Source: Diploptera punctata (Eukaryota > Arthropoda > Insecta > Blattodea > Blaberidae). Taken from it: DNA of 64,000 nucleotides. The stretch lies in contig JASPKZ010007551.1 of the NCBI GenBank assembly GCA_030220185.1, positions 206,001-270,000 of the forward strand. Reading direction: 5' to 3'. The position numbers and the translations under genes are program-made. This document shows, piece after piece, positions 1 to 8,400 of this stretch; position 1 is the stretch's first letter; every line of letters starts with the position of its first letter. Below the pieces are notes generated by a model that was given only the letters and a program-made list of their open reading frames with translations, had not been told where the DNA came from and did no database searches.

Positions 1-189
1 TCTTTCTCTATATACATTGTAATTCCCGTCCACCAAATGCTCTGAAGCCATGCTTCTATTTTGCAAATGGCGGCTCCTTTATTAAGAAGACATATTTGGG
101 AATTATACATTACAGCCAGTACGGCTTTTTTTCATGTTTTTATTATAGATTTCGTACATCTCAATGATGGATAAATCATATTTGAAGAG

Positions 190-194
190 AAAAA
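190..194 (-). terminator. Pol III T5 terminator of the inverted tRNA
   Basis: A run of five T on the minus strand lies 5 bases after the 3' end of the tRNA, as expected for RNA polymerase III. Confidence 0.55.
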
Positions 195-199
195 TTATA

Positions 200-273
200 C
201 GCTCAGACCGGGACTTGAACCCAGGACCCTTGGTTCTCTAGACCAAGTGCTCTACCAACTGAGCTATCTGAGC
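200..273 (-). tRNA. tRNA-like gene, inverted copy, isotype uncertain
   Basis: Read on the minus strand it has a perfect 7-bp acceptor stem (GCTCAGA with TCTGAGC), a D arm GCTC/GAGC, a T arm CTGGG/CCCGG around TTCAAGT, a short variable loop and discriminator G. A box TAGCTCAGTTGG and B box GGTTCAAGTCC are intact. The anticodon stem can be drawn as TTGGT/ACCAA closing the loop CTAGAGA, giving anticodon AGA, but this leaves one extra base at the D-arm junction. AGA would read a serine codon, yet there is no long variable arm as tRNA-Ser needs, so the isotype is open and a tRNA-derived pseudogene is possible. Confidence 0.75.
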
Positions 274-420
274 AAGTACCGATCTAAACGCAAATCTTTC
301 TCTAATATGTCTTCTTAATAAAGGAGCCGCCATTTGCAAAATAGAAGCATGGCTTCAGAGCATTTGGTGGACGGGAATTACAATGTATATAGAGAAAGAT
401 TTGCGTTTAGATCGGTACTT

Positions 421-494
421 GCTCAGATAGCTCAGTTGGTAGAGCACTTGGTCTAGAGAACTAAGGGTCCTTGGTTCAAGTCCCGGTCTGAGCG
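421..494 (+). tRNA. tRNA-like gene, decayed copy
   Basis: Same 74-bp gene as the other units. It differs from them by C to T in the anticodon stem, which makes a tolerable G-U pair, and by G to T in the T stem at position 3, which breaks a pair and weakens the arm. The acceptor stem is intact. It is probably the least functional of the four copies. Confidence 0.65.
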
Positions 495-499
495 TATAA

Positions 500-504
500 T
501 TTTT
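500..504 (+). terminator. Pol III T5 terminator
   Basis: TTTTT follows the tRNA 3' end after the spacer TATAA, in the same position in every unit. Confidence 0.5.
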
Positions 505-713
505 CTCTTCAAATATGATTTATCCATCATTGAGATGTACGAAATCTATAATAAAAACATGAAAAAAGCCGTACTGGCTGTAATGTATAATTCCCAAATA
601 TGTCTTCTTAATAAAGGAGCCGCCATTTGCAAAATAGAAGCATGGCTTCAGAGCATTTGGTGGACGGGAATTACAATGTATATAGAGAAAGATTTGCGTT
701 TAGATCGGTACTT

Positions 714-787
714 GCTCAGATAGCTCAGTTGGTAGAGCACTTGGTCTAGAGAACCAAGGGTCCTGGGTTCAAGTCCCGGTCTGAGCG
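714..787 (+). tRNA. tRNA-like gene, second direct unit
   Basis: Identical to the inverted copy at 200-273: perfect acceptor, D and T arms, intact A and B boxes, and the ambiguous anticodon loop described there. The flanking spacer is conserved and a T5 stop follows. Confidence 0.75.
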
Positions 788-792
788 TATAA

Positions 793-797
793 TTTTT
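793..797 (+). terminator. Pol III T5 terminator
   Basis: T5 run 5 bases downstream of the tRNA at 714-787. Confidence 0.5.
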
Positions 798-1006
798 CTC
801 TTCAAATATGATTTATCCATCATTGAGATGTACGAAATCTATAATAAAAACATGAAAAAAGCCATACTGGCTGTAATGTATAATTCCCAAATATGTCTTC
901 TTAATAAAGGAGCCGCCATTTGCAAAATAGAAGCGTGGCTTCAGAGCATTTGGTGGACGGGAATTACAATGTATATAGAGAAAGATTTGCGTTTAGATCT
1001 GTACTT

Positions 1007-1080
1007 GCTCAGATAGCTCAGTTGGTAGAGCACTTGGTCTAGAGAACCAAGGGTCCTGGGTTCAAGTCCCGGTCTGAGCG
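1007..1080 (+). tRNA. tRNA-like gene, third direct unit
   Basis: Identical in the tRNA body to the copies at 200 and 714. The repeat ends about 20 bp downstream, after the T5 run at 1086-1090; beyond that the sequence is unique AT-rich DNA. Confidence 0.75.
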
Positions 1081-1085
1081 TATAA

Positions 1086-1090
1086 TTTTT
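1086..1090 (+). terminator. Pol III T5 terminator
   Basis: T5 run 5 bases after the last tRNA copy. Confidence 0.5.
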
Positions 1091-1231
1091 CTCTTCAAAT
1101 ATATTTCATAATATTTTGGTAAAATGTTCATATTTTAGTGAACATATATTCCATCATATTTTTAACCTTTCAAATTCCGGTATTTTTTAATAACGGTTCT
1201 AGGAATTTATTAAAAACATTTTTGATAATGT

Positions 1232-1380
1232 AATATTTATTTATTTATATATTTATTTTGCCTGATGGAGTTAAGACCGTAAGGACTTCTCTTCCAACTT
1301 CACCAGGGTTAAATTATACATACAATAAGAATTATGATAAACGATACATAATAGATAATAATTATAGACTACACAATATA
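1232..1380 (-). mobile_element. LINE 3' tail with hairpin (family O)
   Basis: On the minus strand this reads CCCTGGTGAAGTTGG, then a GGTCTTAACTCC segment and CATCAGG, then an AAATA-rich tail. The layout (CCTGG, an inner hairpin around CTTACGG, an AACTC box, CAGG, then a simple tail) matches the ends at 17928-18039 and 31125-31252. It is the 3' end of a non-LTR element whose reverse transcriptase C-terminus is visible at 17513-17673. Only the 3' UTR and tail are present here. Confidence 0.6.
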
Positions 1381-1404
1381 AAGTTGACAAGGGAAAGAAA
1401 GAAA

Positions 1405-1439
<35 letters not shown>

Positions 1440-1452
1440 TAATAATAATAAT
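1405..1452. repeat. (AAT)n microsatellite
   Basis: Imperfect trinucleotide run with an AAC interruption. Poly-Asn open frames across it are artefacts. Confidence 0.9.
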
Positions 1453-1479
1453 GTGATAATACAGTAATAATAATAAGTC

Positions 1480-2383
1480 AAAATTCTTTATCCCATTCTG
1501 AACTAGATAAATACATTTAACAAAAACAAATAATTTGATGGGGAGACGCCGAAAGACCAAGTTAAATGGATGTTTTTGTACGAAACTCAATCCCAAGAAT
1601 AAGAATATGAGCCTAGATGCATATGTAAACTCCCACCCTCTTCTAGCAGGTAGCAACCACTTCGTTCTTGCTATCTAAGGACAGTCTTTACTTTCTGAAT
1701 ACATTATAGCATTTAAATGTAAGAAAGACTGCTACTGTTAAAACTGGAATCAGTGCTTTCTGAACTCAGTAAAGTTCATATAGGTAAGGTCAACATTTTT
1801 TTCACTTACATCAAAGGAGGCCTATCAAATACAGTACGATACATGTATGCATCTGTAACATCGTGTGATGTTGAGCATAATTTTTCATCGTGCAAAACAA
1901 TTGACAGACAGGCTTTATAGTTTAATATCAGTAAATACAAAAATAGCTCTTAACTGTGTATTACGAACAAAATATTGATAACTGGATTGTTCAACGCATA
2001 AGTAGACCAATACAAGTAGACTAGACACTGGTAGGCCCATTTCTTGAAAAAAAAAAAAACAATAATTACCTACATTTAACCATGTACATTACTTAAGATT
2101 AAATCTAACTGTAATTGCAAACAGAGTTTGGAACACTGCCTAGAATTAATTGTGGATTACTGACATTTAACATCTTGTTTGTCCAAATATAACATACTGG
2201 ACTTGGTCTACTTGTGCTCCAACCATCCAATTTCATGTTATTGTTACATTTGAACCTACTGGAGTTTAATATTTTTATGCAATGTAAGAATAACAATCAT
2301 CCAGACTGTACCTACTCTAAATATTGTTCTCAGTGCTAAATTTTATGGATTCCTGTTTGTTTTGGTTGCCATGTTTTGTTACT

Positions 2384-2385
<2 letters not shown>
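1480..2385. other. No recognisable feature
   Basis: AT-rich DNA. Frames are short and I see no coding bias, tRNA boxes or inverted ends. Confidence 0.5.

Positions 2386-2435
<50 letters not shown>
2386..2435. repeat. (TA)n microsatellite
   Basis: Pure TA dinucleotide run of about 50 bp. Confidence 0.95.
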
Positions 2436-2437
<2 letters not shown>

Positions 2438-2451
2438 AGTATTGATTTATT

Positions 2452-2642
2452 AAGGTAAAGTGATCCCATTACAGGCTTGGAAGGCCCTTGGAATGTTGTA
2501 GCTCATCTTTCCAGACAATCGGCACATATCCACCGGTTGTCGGCCCCGACTCACGATCGCCTTTGCCCCGAGAACATGCATCTAGTACTCATTTCCATTA
2601 GGAGCTGAGTCGACCCCAGGACCATACTGGTATACTGCAGGC
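2452..2642 (-). mobile_element. SINE family B, 5'-truncated
   Basis: Matches the body and tail of the 304-bp SINEs at 37763 and 45769: shared blocks include CAGACAATCGGCAC, GTACTCATTTCC and CTGAGTCGACCCCAGG. The tRNA head is missing, so this copy is truncated at its 5' end, and it is more diverged than the other two. Confidence 0.7.
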
Positions 2643-2759
2643 GACTAGACCCCGATAAAAAGGAGAGGGAAGACATCACAGGACTTTGTTGGGAAGCAAG
2701 AGGACTAATGTTGTAAGCCAAGCTCCAGCCATTTGAAAACAACAACATATTATAAATGT

Positions 2760-3310
2760 AGGTTTTGTTGCCTAGTATCAACGAATTAAAGCGTTATAAT
2801 AGTAGAAAAATATTTTTAAATTTACTTACATCTAATGATTATGTAATCAATTTTAAATTCCTTGCATTGAATCTCTCAAAAAGTATAATTAATTATTTTG
2901 TGCGTTCCTGCAACGTTTGAGAGCAATGTAAAAAATGACGTGCAAGATAAATCCTGTCACTTAAACCGAAAAACGGAACTGACGGCAAAACTAATGCTCT
3001 TAAAACAAGCGAACCTCATGCGTATAACGGCCGTTTACGCAATTCTAATTTTACGAGCACACAATATGATATTCTATATATATCTGATTCAAGCCATATG
3101 AACATTAAATAAATGCGTCACATCATAGTAATGCGCGTTAATAAATGTGAAATATGCGGACAAAACAAGCCGTTCACATCAAATGACGAGTCAAATCACA
3201 TACAATTGGTCTGTTCCACGAATGATGGAGACTTGTTGACGCCGTATCAACACTAACACGGGAGAACAGCATTTTGTCACGCAATGTTGGCAATAATGTT
3301 CTAGTTTCCG
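2760..3310. other. No recognisable feature
   Basis: Unique-looking AT-rich sequence. No frame with coding character. Confidence 0.45.
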
Positions 3311-3314
3311 CATG

Positions 3315-3370
3315 CCTTTATGTTTGTTGCTGTTGCACAACGGGTTCGCGGTTCAAATCTCGGACAATGG
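3315..3370 (+). other. Possible tRNA-like SINE head
   Basis: Contains CGGTTCAAATCTCGG, which fits a Pol III B box with its T stem, 3' of a degenerate A-box region. No body of a known family follows. Weak. Confidence 0.25.
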
Positions 3371-3750
3371 TATACACTACATTTGCAAATATTTTTGTTG
3401 ACAAAAACTTCCCTTACGCAGGAAGTGCGTAAACTACGAGAATTCCTCAGCAAATCAAAGTTGTGGTCCGATTTCGGTAGTTTACGGAATATATATTTAT
3501 TTTGTTATATCGGAAAAACTCAATTGTTTATACTAAGTGTCTTAAAGTTCTTAAAAGTGTAGGACTGAAGAGAAAACAAACCTATCATAATCTAAGTCAT
3601 TACCTTCTGAATATTGTATAGGCTAATACACATATTTAAATATATTTTTCTGATTAAAATTTCTATTACTTTATTAAAATAATTACATAAATTAAAGAAG
3701 ACTGAAAAGGTTGGCCCCGTAAAGAGGATTGTCAGATGACAGGATACCTG
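3371..3750. other. No recognisable feature
   Basis: AT-rich sequence without repeats or frames that I can name. Confidence 0.45.
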
Positions 3751-3754
3751 CTAT

Positions 3755-3950
3755 TAAATTTTGAAGTAGGGGGCAACAGAAGAAAGGGAAAACCAAAAGA
3801 ATAGTGGATTCAAGGAGTGCATATGGTTTCGAGATGATTAACAGAGAGTGATGCAGAGAATAAGGATTTAAGGAGGAGTAAAATTTACACTGGGCTGTAG
3901 AAAAACTTACGTATTGCAGAGAAATTCCTAATAAAGAAGAACAAATAAAT
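3755..3950 (+). pseudogene. Degraded LINE reverse transcriptase C-terminus
   Basis: A broken frame reads approximately RRKGKPKE, stop, WIQGV, then LTESDAENKDLRRSKIY. This resembles the tail that many RTE-like reverse transcriptases end with (GRP-R-W, a short helix, a D-R-W box). Several stops are present. Family membership is inference from this short pattern. Confidence 0.35.
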
Positions 3951-4019
3951 TAAACTGATGTAATTTACAGGATACATTGCCAATTTAAGGGCTAATTAAA
4001 CGGTATTATATACCGATAC

Positions 4020-4340
4020 GTCCACCGCTGCGGTCTCGAGGTAGCGTTCTGACTTGTCACGCAGCGGGCCCGGGTTCGATCCCCGGGCGGGACAGTTTTT
4101 TTGGGTGAGGTTCTTATCGGGGTTTTCCTCACCTGTAAGACAGATGTCAGGAAAACTTTAAGGCCCAAACGGTCCTCGAAATCATGTGGCCATCATCATC
4201 ATCAACTTTATCATTATCACCGGTGTGGAAAGCAACGGGGAGCTACCACACCTACAATTCCCTAATAAAGCTGCAAAGCATAGCATAAGAATGCTATGAT
4301 TGCAGTGAAAGACCTGCCCTCGGGCAGAATTACAGTATTA
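4020..4340 (+). mobile_element. SINE family A, full-length
   Basis: tRNA-related head (CTCGAGGTAGCG, then the B box GGGTTCGATCCCC), a T run, a middle block (GTGAGGTTCTTATCGGGG, TGTAAGACAGATGTCAGG), a CATCATCATC stretch, then the conserved tail block (CACCGGTGTGGAAAGC, TTCCCTAATAAAGCTG, CTGCCCTCGGGCAGAATTAC). Pol III transcribed, non-coding, mobilised in trans by LINE enzymes as a family property. It abuts the truncated 5' edge of the Penelope-like element. Confidence 0.9.
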
Positions 4341-4368
4341 TACAGTATTATACTACTGTATAATAAAT

Positions 4369-5186
4369 TGGAGCCCCATATTGTAAATCAATATATCAAG
4401 TTAACGGAACTTTGTATGAATCAAAACATTTTTCAATTTAATAATAAGTTTTACGAACAAAAGGAAGGAACTGCAATGGGTAATTCATTGTCTCCTTTTC
4501 TAGCTGATCTTTTTATGAGCAGATTTGAGACAGAGCTTGAAAAGGAATTACATTATTTTCCCAGGTTCTGGCTCAGATATGTTGACGACATTTTTGCTAT
4601 TTTTGATACCAAAAATGCAATGTACAGGAATTTATTGAAATATTAAATGACCAGACTCCCAGCATAAATTTTACTTACGAAGAGGAGGAGAATGGAAGGC
4701 TGCCCTTTCTGGATATGCTAATAATTAGAAATAATTATAGATTAGAATTTGATACTTATAGAAAAGAAACCAGTACATTTAGATATATCACGGCAGATTC
4801 TTACCATTGTAATCAACATAAAATGACCAGTTTCAATTTTTTAGTCCACCGTCTTACCACTTTTCCGTTAAGTAAAAATAGATATAATAAGGAATTACAA
4901 ACCATTAAAGATATCGCTAAGTGTAATGGTTTCAATGAAAATATTATTGATAATTTGATTCGTAAATTTGAATTTAGAAAACTTATTACTGATTCTACAG
5001 CCTTCCATTCTCCTATTAATAAAGCTAATTTTGCAATTATGCCGTACGTTCCCTCTTTAACTAGAGGTTTGAACAAGATATTCAAAGGATTAGATACTAA
5101 ATTAATTTTTACTTCCACTTTGACATTAAATAGTGTACTTGGAAACCCTAAAGATAAAGTCGATTGTTTAAAAAAAATCCGGTATT
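4369..5186 (+). pseudogene. Penelope-like reverse transcriptase, C-terminal part
   Basis: The first open stretch (to 4646) carries GTAMGNSLSPFLADLFM, the Penelope form of RT motif B, and YVDDIFAIF, the catalytic YxDD of motif C with both aspartates present. A frameshift near 4618-4630 moves the frame; the next stretch, to 5206, continues with NGRLPFLDMLI and the thumb region, as in intact family members. Fingers and the first catalytic aspartate are missing through 5' truncation. The family copies RNA at chromosomal nicks; this copy cannot. Identification is from motif order and the endonuclease that follows. Confidence 0.8.
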
Positions 5187-5507
5187 TATTAAATTGGATG
5201 CAATGACTGTGATATGAAATATGCTGGGCAGACCAGAAGATCCATTTTAACTAGATTTAACGAACATATTGCCCATTTTAGACTTAACAGAATTGAAAAA
5301 TCTGGGGTTGCCCAGCATATTTCTGATTACGGTCATGCTATCAATAAAAGTAACCTTAGGCTGATTCGTTCGGTCATTGATTTCAAATTCCTTGACGTCC
5401 TTGAAAGTTTGGAAATTTATAAAAATAAGGATAAAATCATGAATAAAGACAAGGGCCCTATTCCGTACAGCCCCCTCTTTTCTTTAATTGAAACAAAAGA
5501 GGATTAG
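5181..5507 (+). pseudogene. GIY-YIG endonuclease domain of Penelope-like element
   Basis: GIY is at 5181-5189 in the same frame as KYAGQTRRSILTRFNEH (from 5217), separated by a stop codon at 5190. The second half of the GIY-YIG signature reads YAG. Downstream the frame is open to 5507 and holds VAQHISDYGHAI and LESLEIYKNKD, the latter carrying the expected catalytic glutamate. In the family this domain nicks the target to prime reverse transcription. The in-frame stop and the RT frameshifts make it a pseudogene. Confidence 0.8.
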
Positions 5508-5724
5508 TTTTATTATGTTTTATTGTTTACTTATGAATGATTGCGTCATGTGACGTAGTTTGTTTTTAACTGAATTTGTTTATTATTTATTATCAATTTT
5601 GTCTTCAGTCAATATCTGGTCTTGAGAATGACAGCTTGGCTGTGGAAACTTGTTGACCTTTTTAAACATTAATTGGTGAAATGGGCATATTGACTGCATA
5701 TATATTTTAATATTAGTTATCTAA
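5508..5724 (+). other. Penelope-like element 3' UTR with structured motif
   Basis: AT-rich. Around 5620-5652 it reads CTTGAGAATG, then the hairpin ACAGC-TTG-GCTGT, then GGAAAC. Similar CTGA..ATG / hairpin / GAAA arrangements occur at 25569, 55137 and 61875. It resembles a worn hammerhead core, which is known from Penelope-like termini, but the CUGAUGA core is not intact here. Confidence 0.35.
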
Positions 5725-5921
5725 TAAAAATATCAACAATCAATTAACCCTGTTCTTAGAGACTATAATCAACGCTACTAACCATCAATTCCAAGTAATA
5801 AGGATATAAACAATTACTACCTGATTAATACAGATAACAAAAGACATTCATCCCACCTTTAGAAAAGATAACAATCTCTTAATATTGACAGTTTACAAAA
5901 CGGAAGAAACTGAAAAAAACA
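5725..5921. repeat. ~190-bp tandem repeat, copy 1
   Basis: Shares blocks such as ACTATAATCAACGCTACTAA, AAAAGACATTCATCCCACC and GATAACAATCTCTTAAT with 7641-7835. The array was contiguous before the pogo element landed at its unit boundary. Confidence 0.75.
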
Positions 5922-6390
5922 TATAGGGGAACAGGGGGCAGAACGGGGTAGTGGGGCAGAATGGGGTACGTGTATTTTTCTCTCAGTATGTGGCACGATA
6001 TATCGGAATTTCTCAAAAGTATCTCTGTAATGTCTCAGCTGCTTGTACAGATCAGTTTTTCGCCATCGGTGAAGTCTTTGTTACTTTTTTGCTTGTGTGG
6101 TCAGTTGTGAAGAGATTTGTGCAATATTACACCTTCTCTTCAGTGCATGCAAATACATCTAAGCTTCATTTGAATAATATCTAACAATTACTGTGTTAAA
6201 GATTATTCCATTTTCTTTGTAAACATGTTTACTGCATTAGGTTTTGTTTCAAAATAATCCGGTCATAACGTCATAAATTATAATTGAGTTCGTGGGGCAG
6301 AATGGGGTAAGGCAAGACAGGGTACTACCCCGTCTTGCCCATGCGGTCTTCATATTACTGACTGACTCTTTTCCTCTGTGTAGTTTCAAA

Positions 6391-6780
6391 ATGGTGAGGA
6401 ATTATAAAAATAAGACACAGAGAGAAGAATTGTCCCTTGTGTCTATGCTAGAAGCCGTTAATGGATCAATGGTGTACAAAACGGCAGCTAGTCAATTCCA
6501 AGTGCTTCAAACAACTCTGCACGACACGTGAAGAAAAAGAGAGAAAATGTGGATTACACAGTAAGGAATCGATGGAAAATTTCTCCTGCGTTTTTAGTGA
6601 AGAGCAGGAAACCGAACTTGAATACCTAAAAAAATGGAAGCCCAACTCTTCGGCCTCAGCGTAAATGAATTTCGAGGACTTGCCTTCCAACTGGCGGAAC
6701 GGGTAGTGCTTACGTACGTGCCTCAACAATGGCTACAGCCGTCAATGATTTTCGAAAAAACTGGGATATAGCCAGTTAAT
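6391..6780 (+). pseudogene. pogo-like transposase N-terminal part (HTH_psq)
   Basis: Starts at ATG 6391 with MVRNYKNKTQREELSLVSML and continues into YKTAASQFQV, the pattern of a psq helix-turn-helix that binds the terminal repeats. Frame changes near 6530 and 6630 interrupt it. From 6634 the frame reads MEAQLFGLSVNEFRGLAFQL, then, with no DDE region, FEKTGI, a stop, and PVNVNVFDDADFL. In related transposases that last block lies after the catalytic domain, so a large internal piece has been lost. Confidence 0.7.
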
Positions 6781-7243
6781 GTGAATGTTTTTGATGATGC
6801 AGATTTCTTGTCTTCTTCAACAACAGATATTCAGATTGCTTCTGATAATAATAGCAAGGCAACACTTCCAAACCTCAGGAACACTCAGGAACATCTGACG
6901 TCAGAAACATTTTCCATCCCTGAAAATCTAGGGTCGCCAAACCACAGTCATTTACAAAGTGCCAGCCAAGAAAATATCACACCCATTCCAAAAGGGTCTC
7001 AAAAGAACAAGCGAGTTTAAAAAAAATCGAGGCGAAAGTGCAATTTTGACATCATCAACATAGAGAAGTGCACTGCAACATTCTGAAAAGGATAAATTAG
7101 AAAAGAGGCCTGTAAAAAGATGATTTGCTTTACCAGAAAGTGACTCGAAACCAGGACCATCCAAAGTTAAGGCAGCCAGGTTAAACCTACCTAGTTCGAA
7201 AAATCATTCTGGCTCTGCCAAAAATGACGTTGAGGAAGATGAT

Positions 7244-7381
7244 TGTCTCTACTGTCATGACTCTTCAGAAGAAGGCTGGATTAGATGTCCTTCTTGTCTT
7301 CAGTGGGCTCACAACTCTTGTGCTGGAGTCGATAGTGACGATGATGATGCCACTCATGTTTGCGTATTTTGTGAAAAATGA
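7244..7381 (+). pseudogene. PHD finger, C-terminus of pogo-like transposase
   Basis: Reads CLYCHDSSEEGWIRCPSC, then LQWAHNSCAGV and, after an acidic stretch, CVFCEK and a stop. Spacing is C-x2-C-x9-C-x2-C-x4-H-x2-C-x14-C-x2-C, a complete C4HC3 PHD zinc-binding set with the tryptophan two residues before the histidine region. PHD fingers often bind histone H3 tails; a role in target choice is speculation. All zinc ligands are preserved although the upstream frame is broken. Confidence 0.75.
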
Positions 7382-7640
7382 ATCATTGTGCTATAGTTTA
7401 TAAGTTTACTGATAAATATTATTAATTAGTAATGCAAAATACAAATAAAAAATGTTTTGCTCTAGTTTTATTGGATGTATATCCCCGAATTTTTTATTAA
7501 TTTGTAATATGATTATGTTTTTCTGTTTATTAAATACCAATGAACATATCCATATCAGAGAACAAAATTTTACTTATTTATAATGTAAAATACATTGGAT
7601 CAAACATTAGATATCCCATTCTGCCCCACGTTCCCCTATA

Positions 7641-7930
7641 TTAAAAATATAAAAAATCAATTGACCCAGTTCTTACAAACTATAATCAACGCTACTAACC
7701 AGAAATAAGGATATAAAGAATTACTACATACTAATGCAGGTAACAAAAGACATTCATCCCACCTTTTAGAAAAAGATAACAATCTCTTAATAATGACGGT
7801 TTAGAAAACTGAAGAAACTGAAAAACAGTTATCTATTAACAATATCAAAAAGAAATTAACCCAGTTCTTAGAAACTGTAATTAACGCTATTAACCACAAA
7901 ATCCAAGAAATAAGGAAACACTACCAAATA
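7641..7930. repeat. ~190-bp tandem repeat, copies 2 and 3
   Basis: Copy 2 runs to about 7835 and is followed directly by partial copy 3, which starts TATCTATTAACAATATC. Copy 3 has an open reading of about 35 codons, possibly a relic of a retroelement coding region. Confidence 0.7.
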
Positions 7931-7959
7931 AGATTATAGTAACAATGTATATTCAAATT

Positions 7960-8400
7960 GTAACGAGTGGAATCGAAAGAAGTGGGAGGAGCTATCGTCT
8001 TTATACGCGAGAACATATATCAAAATACTCTCACCTCAGTGATTCTGTATTGAAAATAAAAACATGGTAGACCTATAAACCACGATCTCCAATCTAGTTA
8101 AAGCTCAATCTCCGTCATTCTGTGTTTAGTGTTTAATCATCGTAGATCTGCAGAGACCGCGATCTCCGATCTAGTTAAATTTTAAGTTCGTCCGAGAAAT
8201 TGTTAAATTTAAAGTTAAAATCCGTTAAACATTTGGACTTTGAAAATATTTGATTCAAGCACGTGGACCTCTAATTTCTTCATCGACTCCACTCATTAAT
8301 AAAACTTGGTAATTGTAGTAACAAAAGTTTATCTCTTCGTGAATAAAAAATTATTTTGGATTCGCTAAATTGAGTGAAAATTTGTACGTTGTTATTTTAC
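7960..8400 (+). other. Repeat module also found at 18633-18792
   Basis: TGGGAGGAGCTATCG, a TATA-like CTTTATACGCGAG, CACGTGG and TTCATCGACTCCACTC occur in the same order as in the module at 18633, but this copy is longer and holds internal near-repeats (GATCTCCGATCTAGTTAA type). It may be a promoter or leader of a retroelement. No coding capacity. Confidence 0.4.

Larger units (their letters stand above)
1..1102. repeat. tRNA-bearing 293-bp tandem repeat with one inverted unit
   Basis: Three direct copies of a unit lie head to tail from about 303 to 1102; the tRNA starts at 421, 714 and 1007, giving an exact 293-bp period twice. Bases 1-304 hold the same unit in reverse orientation, so the array contains a head-to-head junction near 303 with an offset of about 80 bp. 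Each unit is one 74-bp tRNA gene plus a 219-bp spacer that is almost identical between units. The window starts inside the inverted unit, so the array probably continues to the left. The 62-codon open frames in the spacers are a by-product of the repeat. Confidence 0.9.
4350..5520 (+). mobile_element. Penelope-like retroelement, 5'-truncated
   Basis: Holds the C-terminal half of a Penelope-like reverse transcriptase and the GIY-YIG endonuclease that defines this group, followed by a 3' UTR. The 5' side begins inside the RT palm next to a SINE tail. The reading frame is broken at least twice, so the copy is dead. Coding parts are listed separately. Confidence 0.85.
5924..7638 (+). mobile_element. 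pogo-type DNA transposon, catalytic core deleted
   Basis: Terminal inverted repeats of about 28 bp: left TATAGGGGAACAGGGGGCAG (5922-), right complement TATAGGGGAACGTGGGGCAG, flanked by TA (5922-5923, 7639-7640), the target used by pogo/Tc1-mariner elements. Between them lie an N-terminal HTH (psq-like) segment and a C-terminal PHD finger. The DDE domain between them is missing. The element sits inside a tandem repeat whose copies continue on both sides. At 1.7 kb it is shorter than a complete element of this type. Confidence 0.8.

Noticed and set aside
535..1016. Two near-identical 62-codon proteins (535-723 and 828-1016)
   Set aside because: They are the same frame of the tRNA-bearing repeat, crossing into the tRNA gene. 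Identity reflects the repeat, not coding selection.
1..1102. CRISPR-like regular repeats
   Set aside because: The units are 293 bp and whole units are conserved, including a tRNA gene; there are no short repeats with variable spacers, and the DNA is from an animal.
1258..1656. Poly-Asn and poly-Ile open frames
   Set aside because: Translation of the (AAT)n run in both strands.
4000..4345. Target duplication for the SINE next to the Penelope-like element
   Set aside because: GTATTATA-type sequence occurs on both sides but is repeated several times locally, so the match is not informative.
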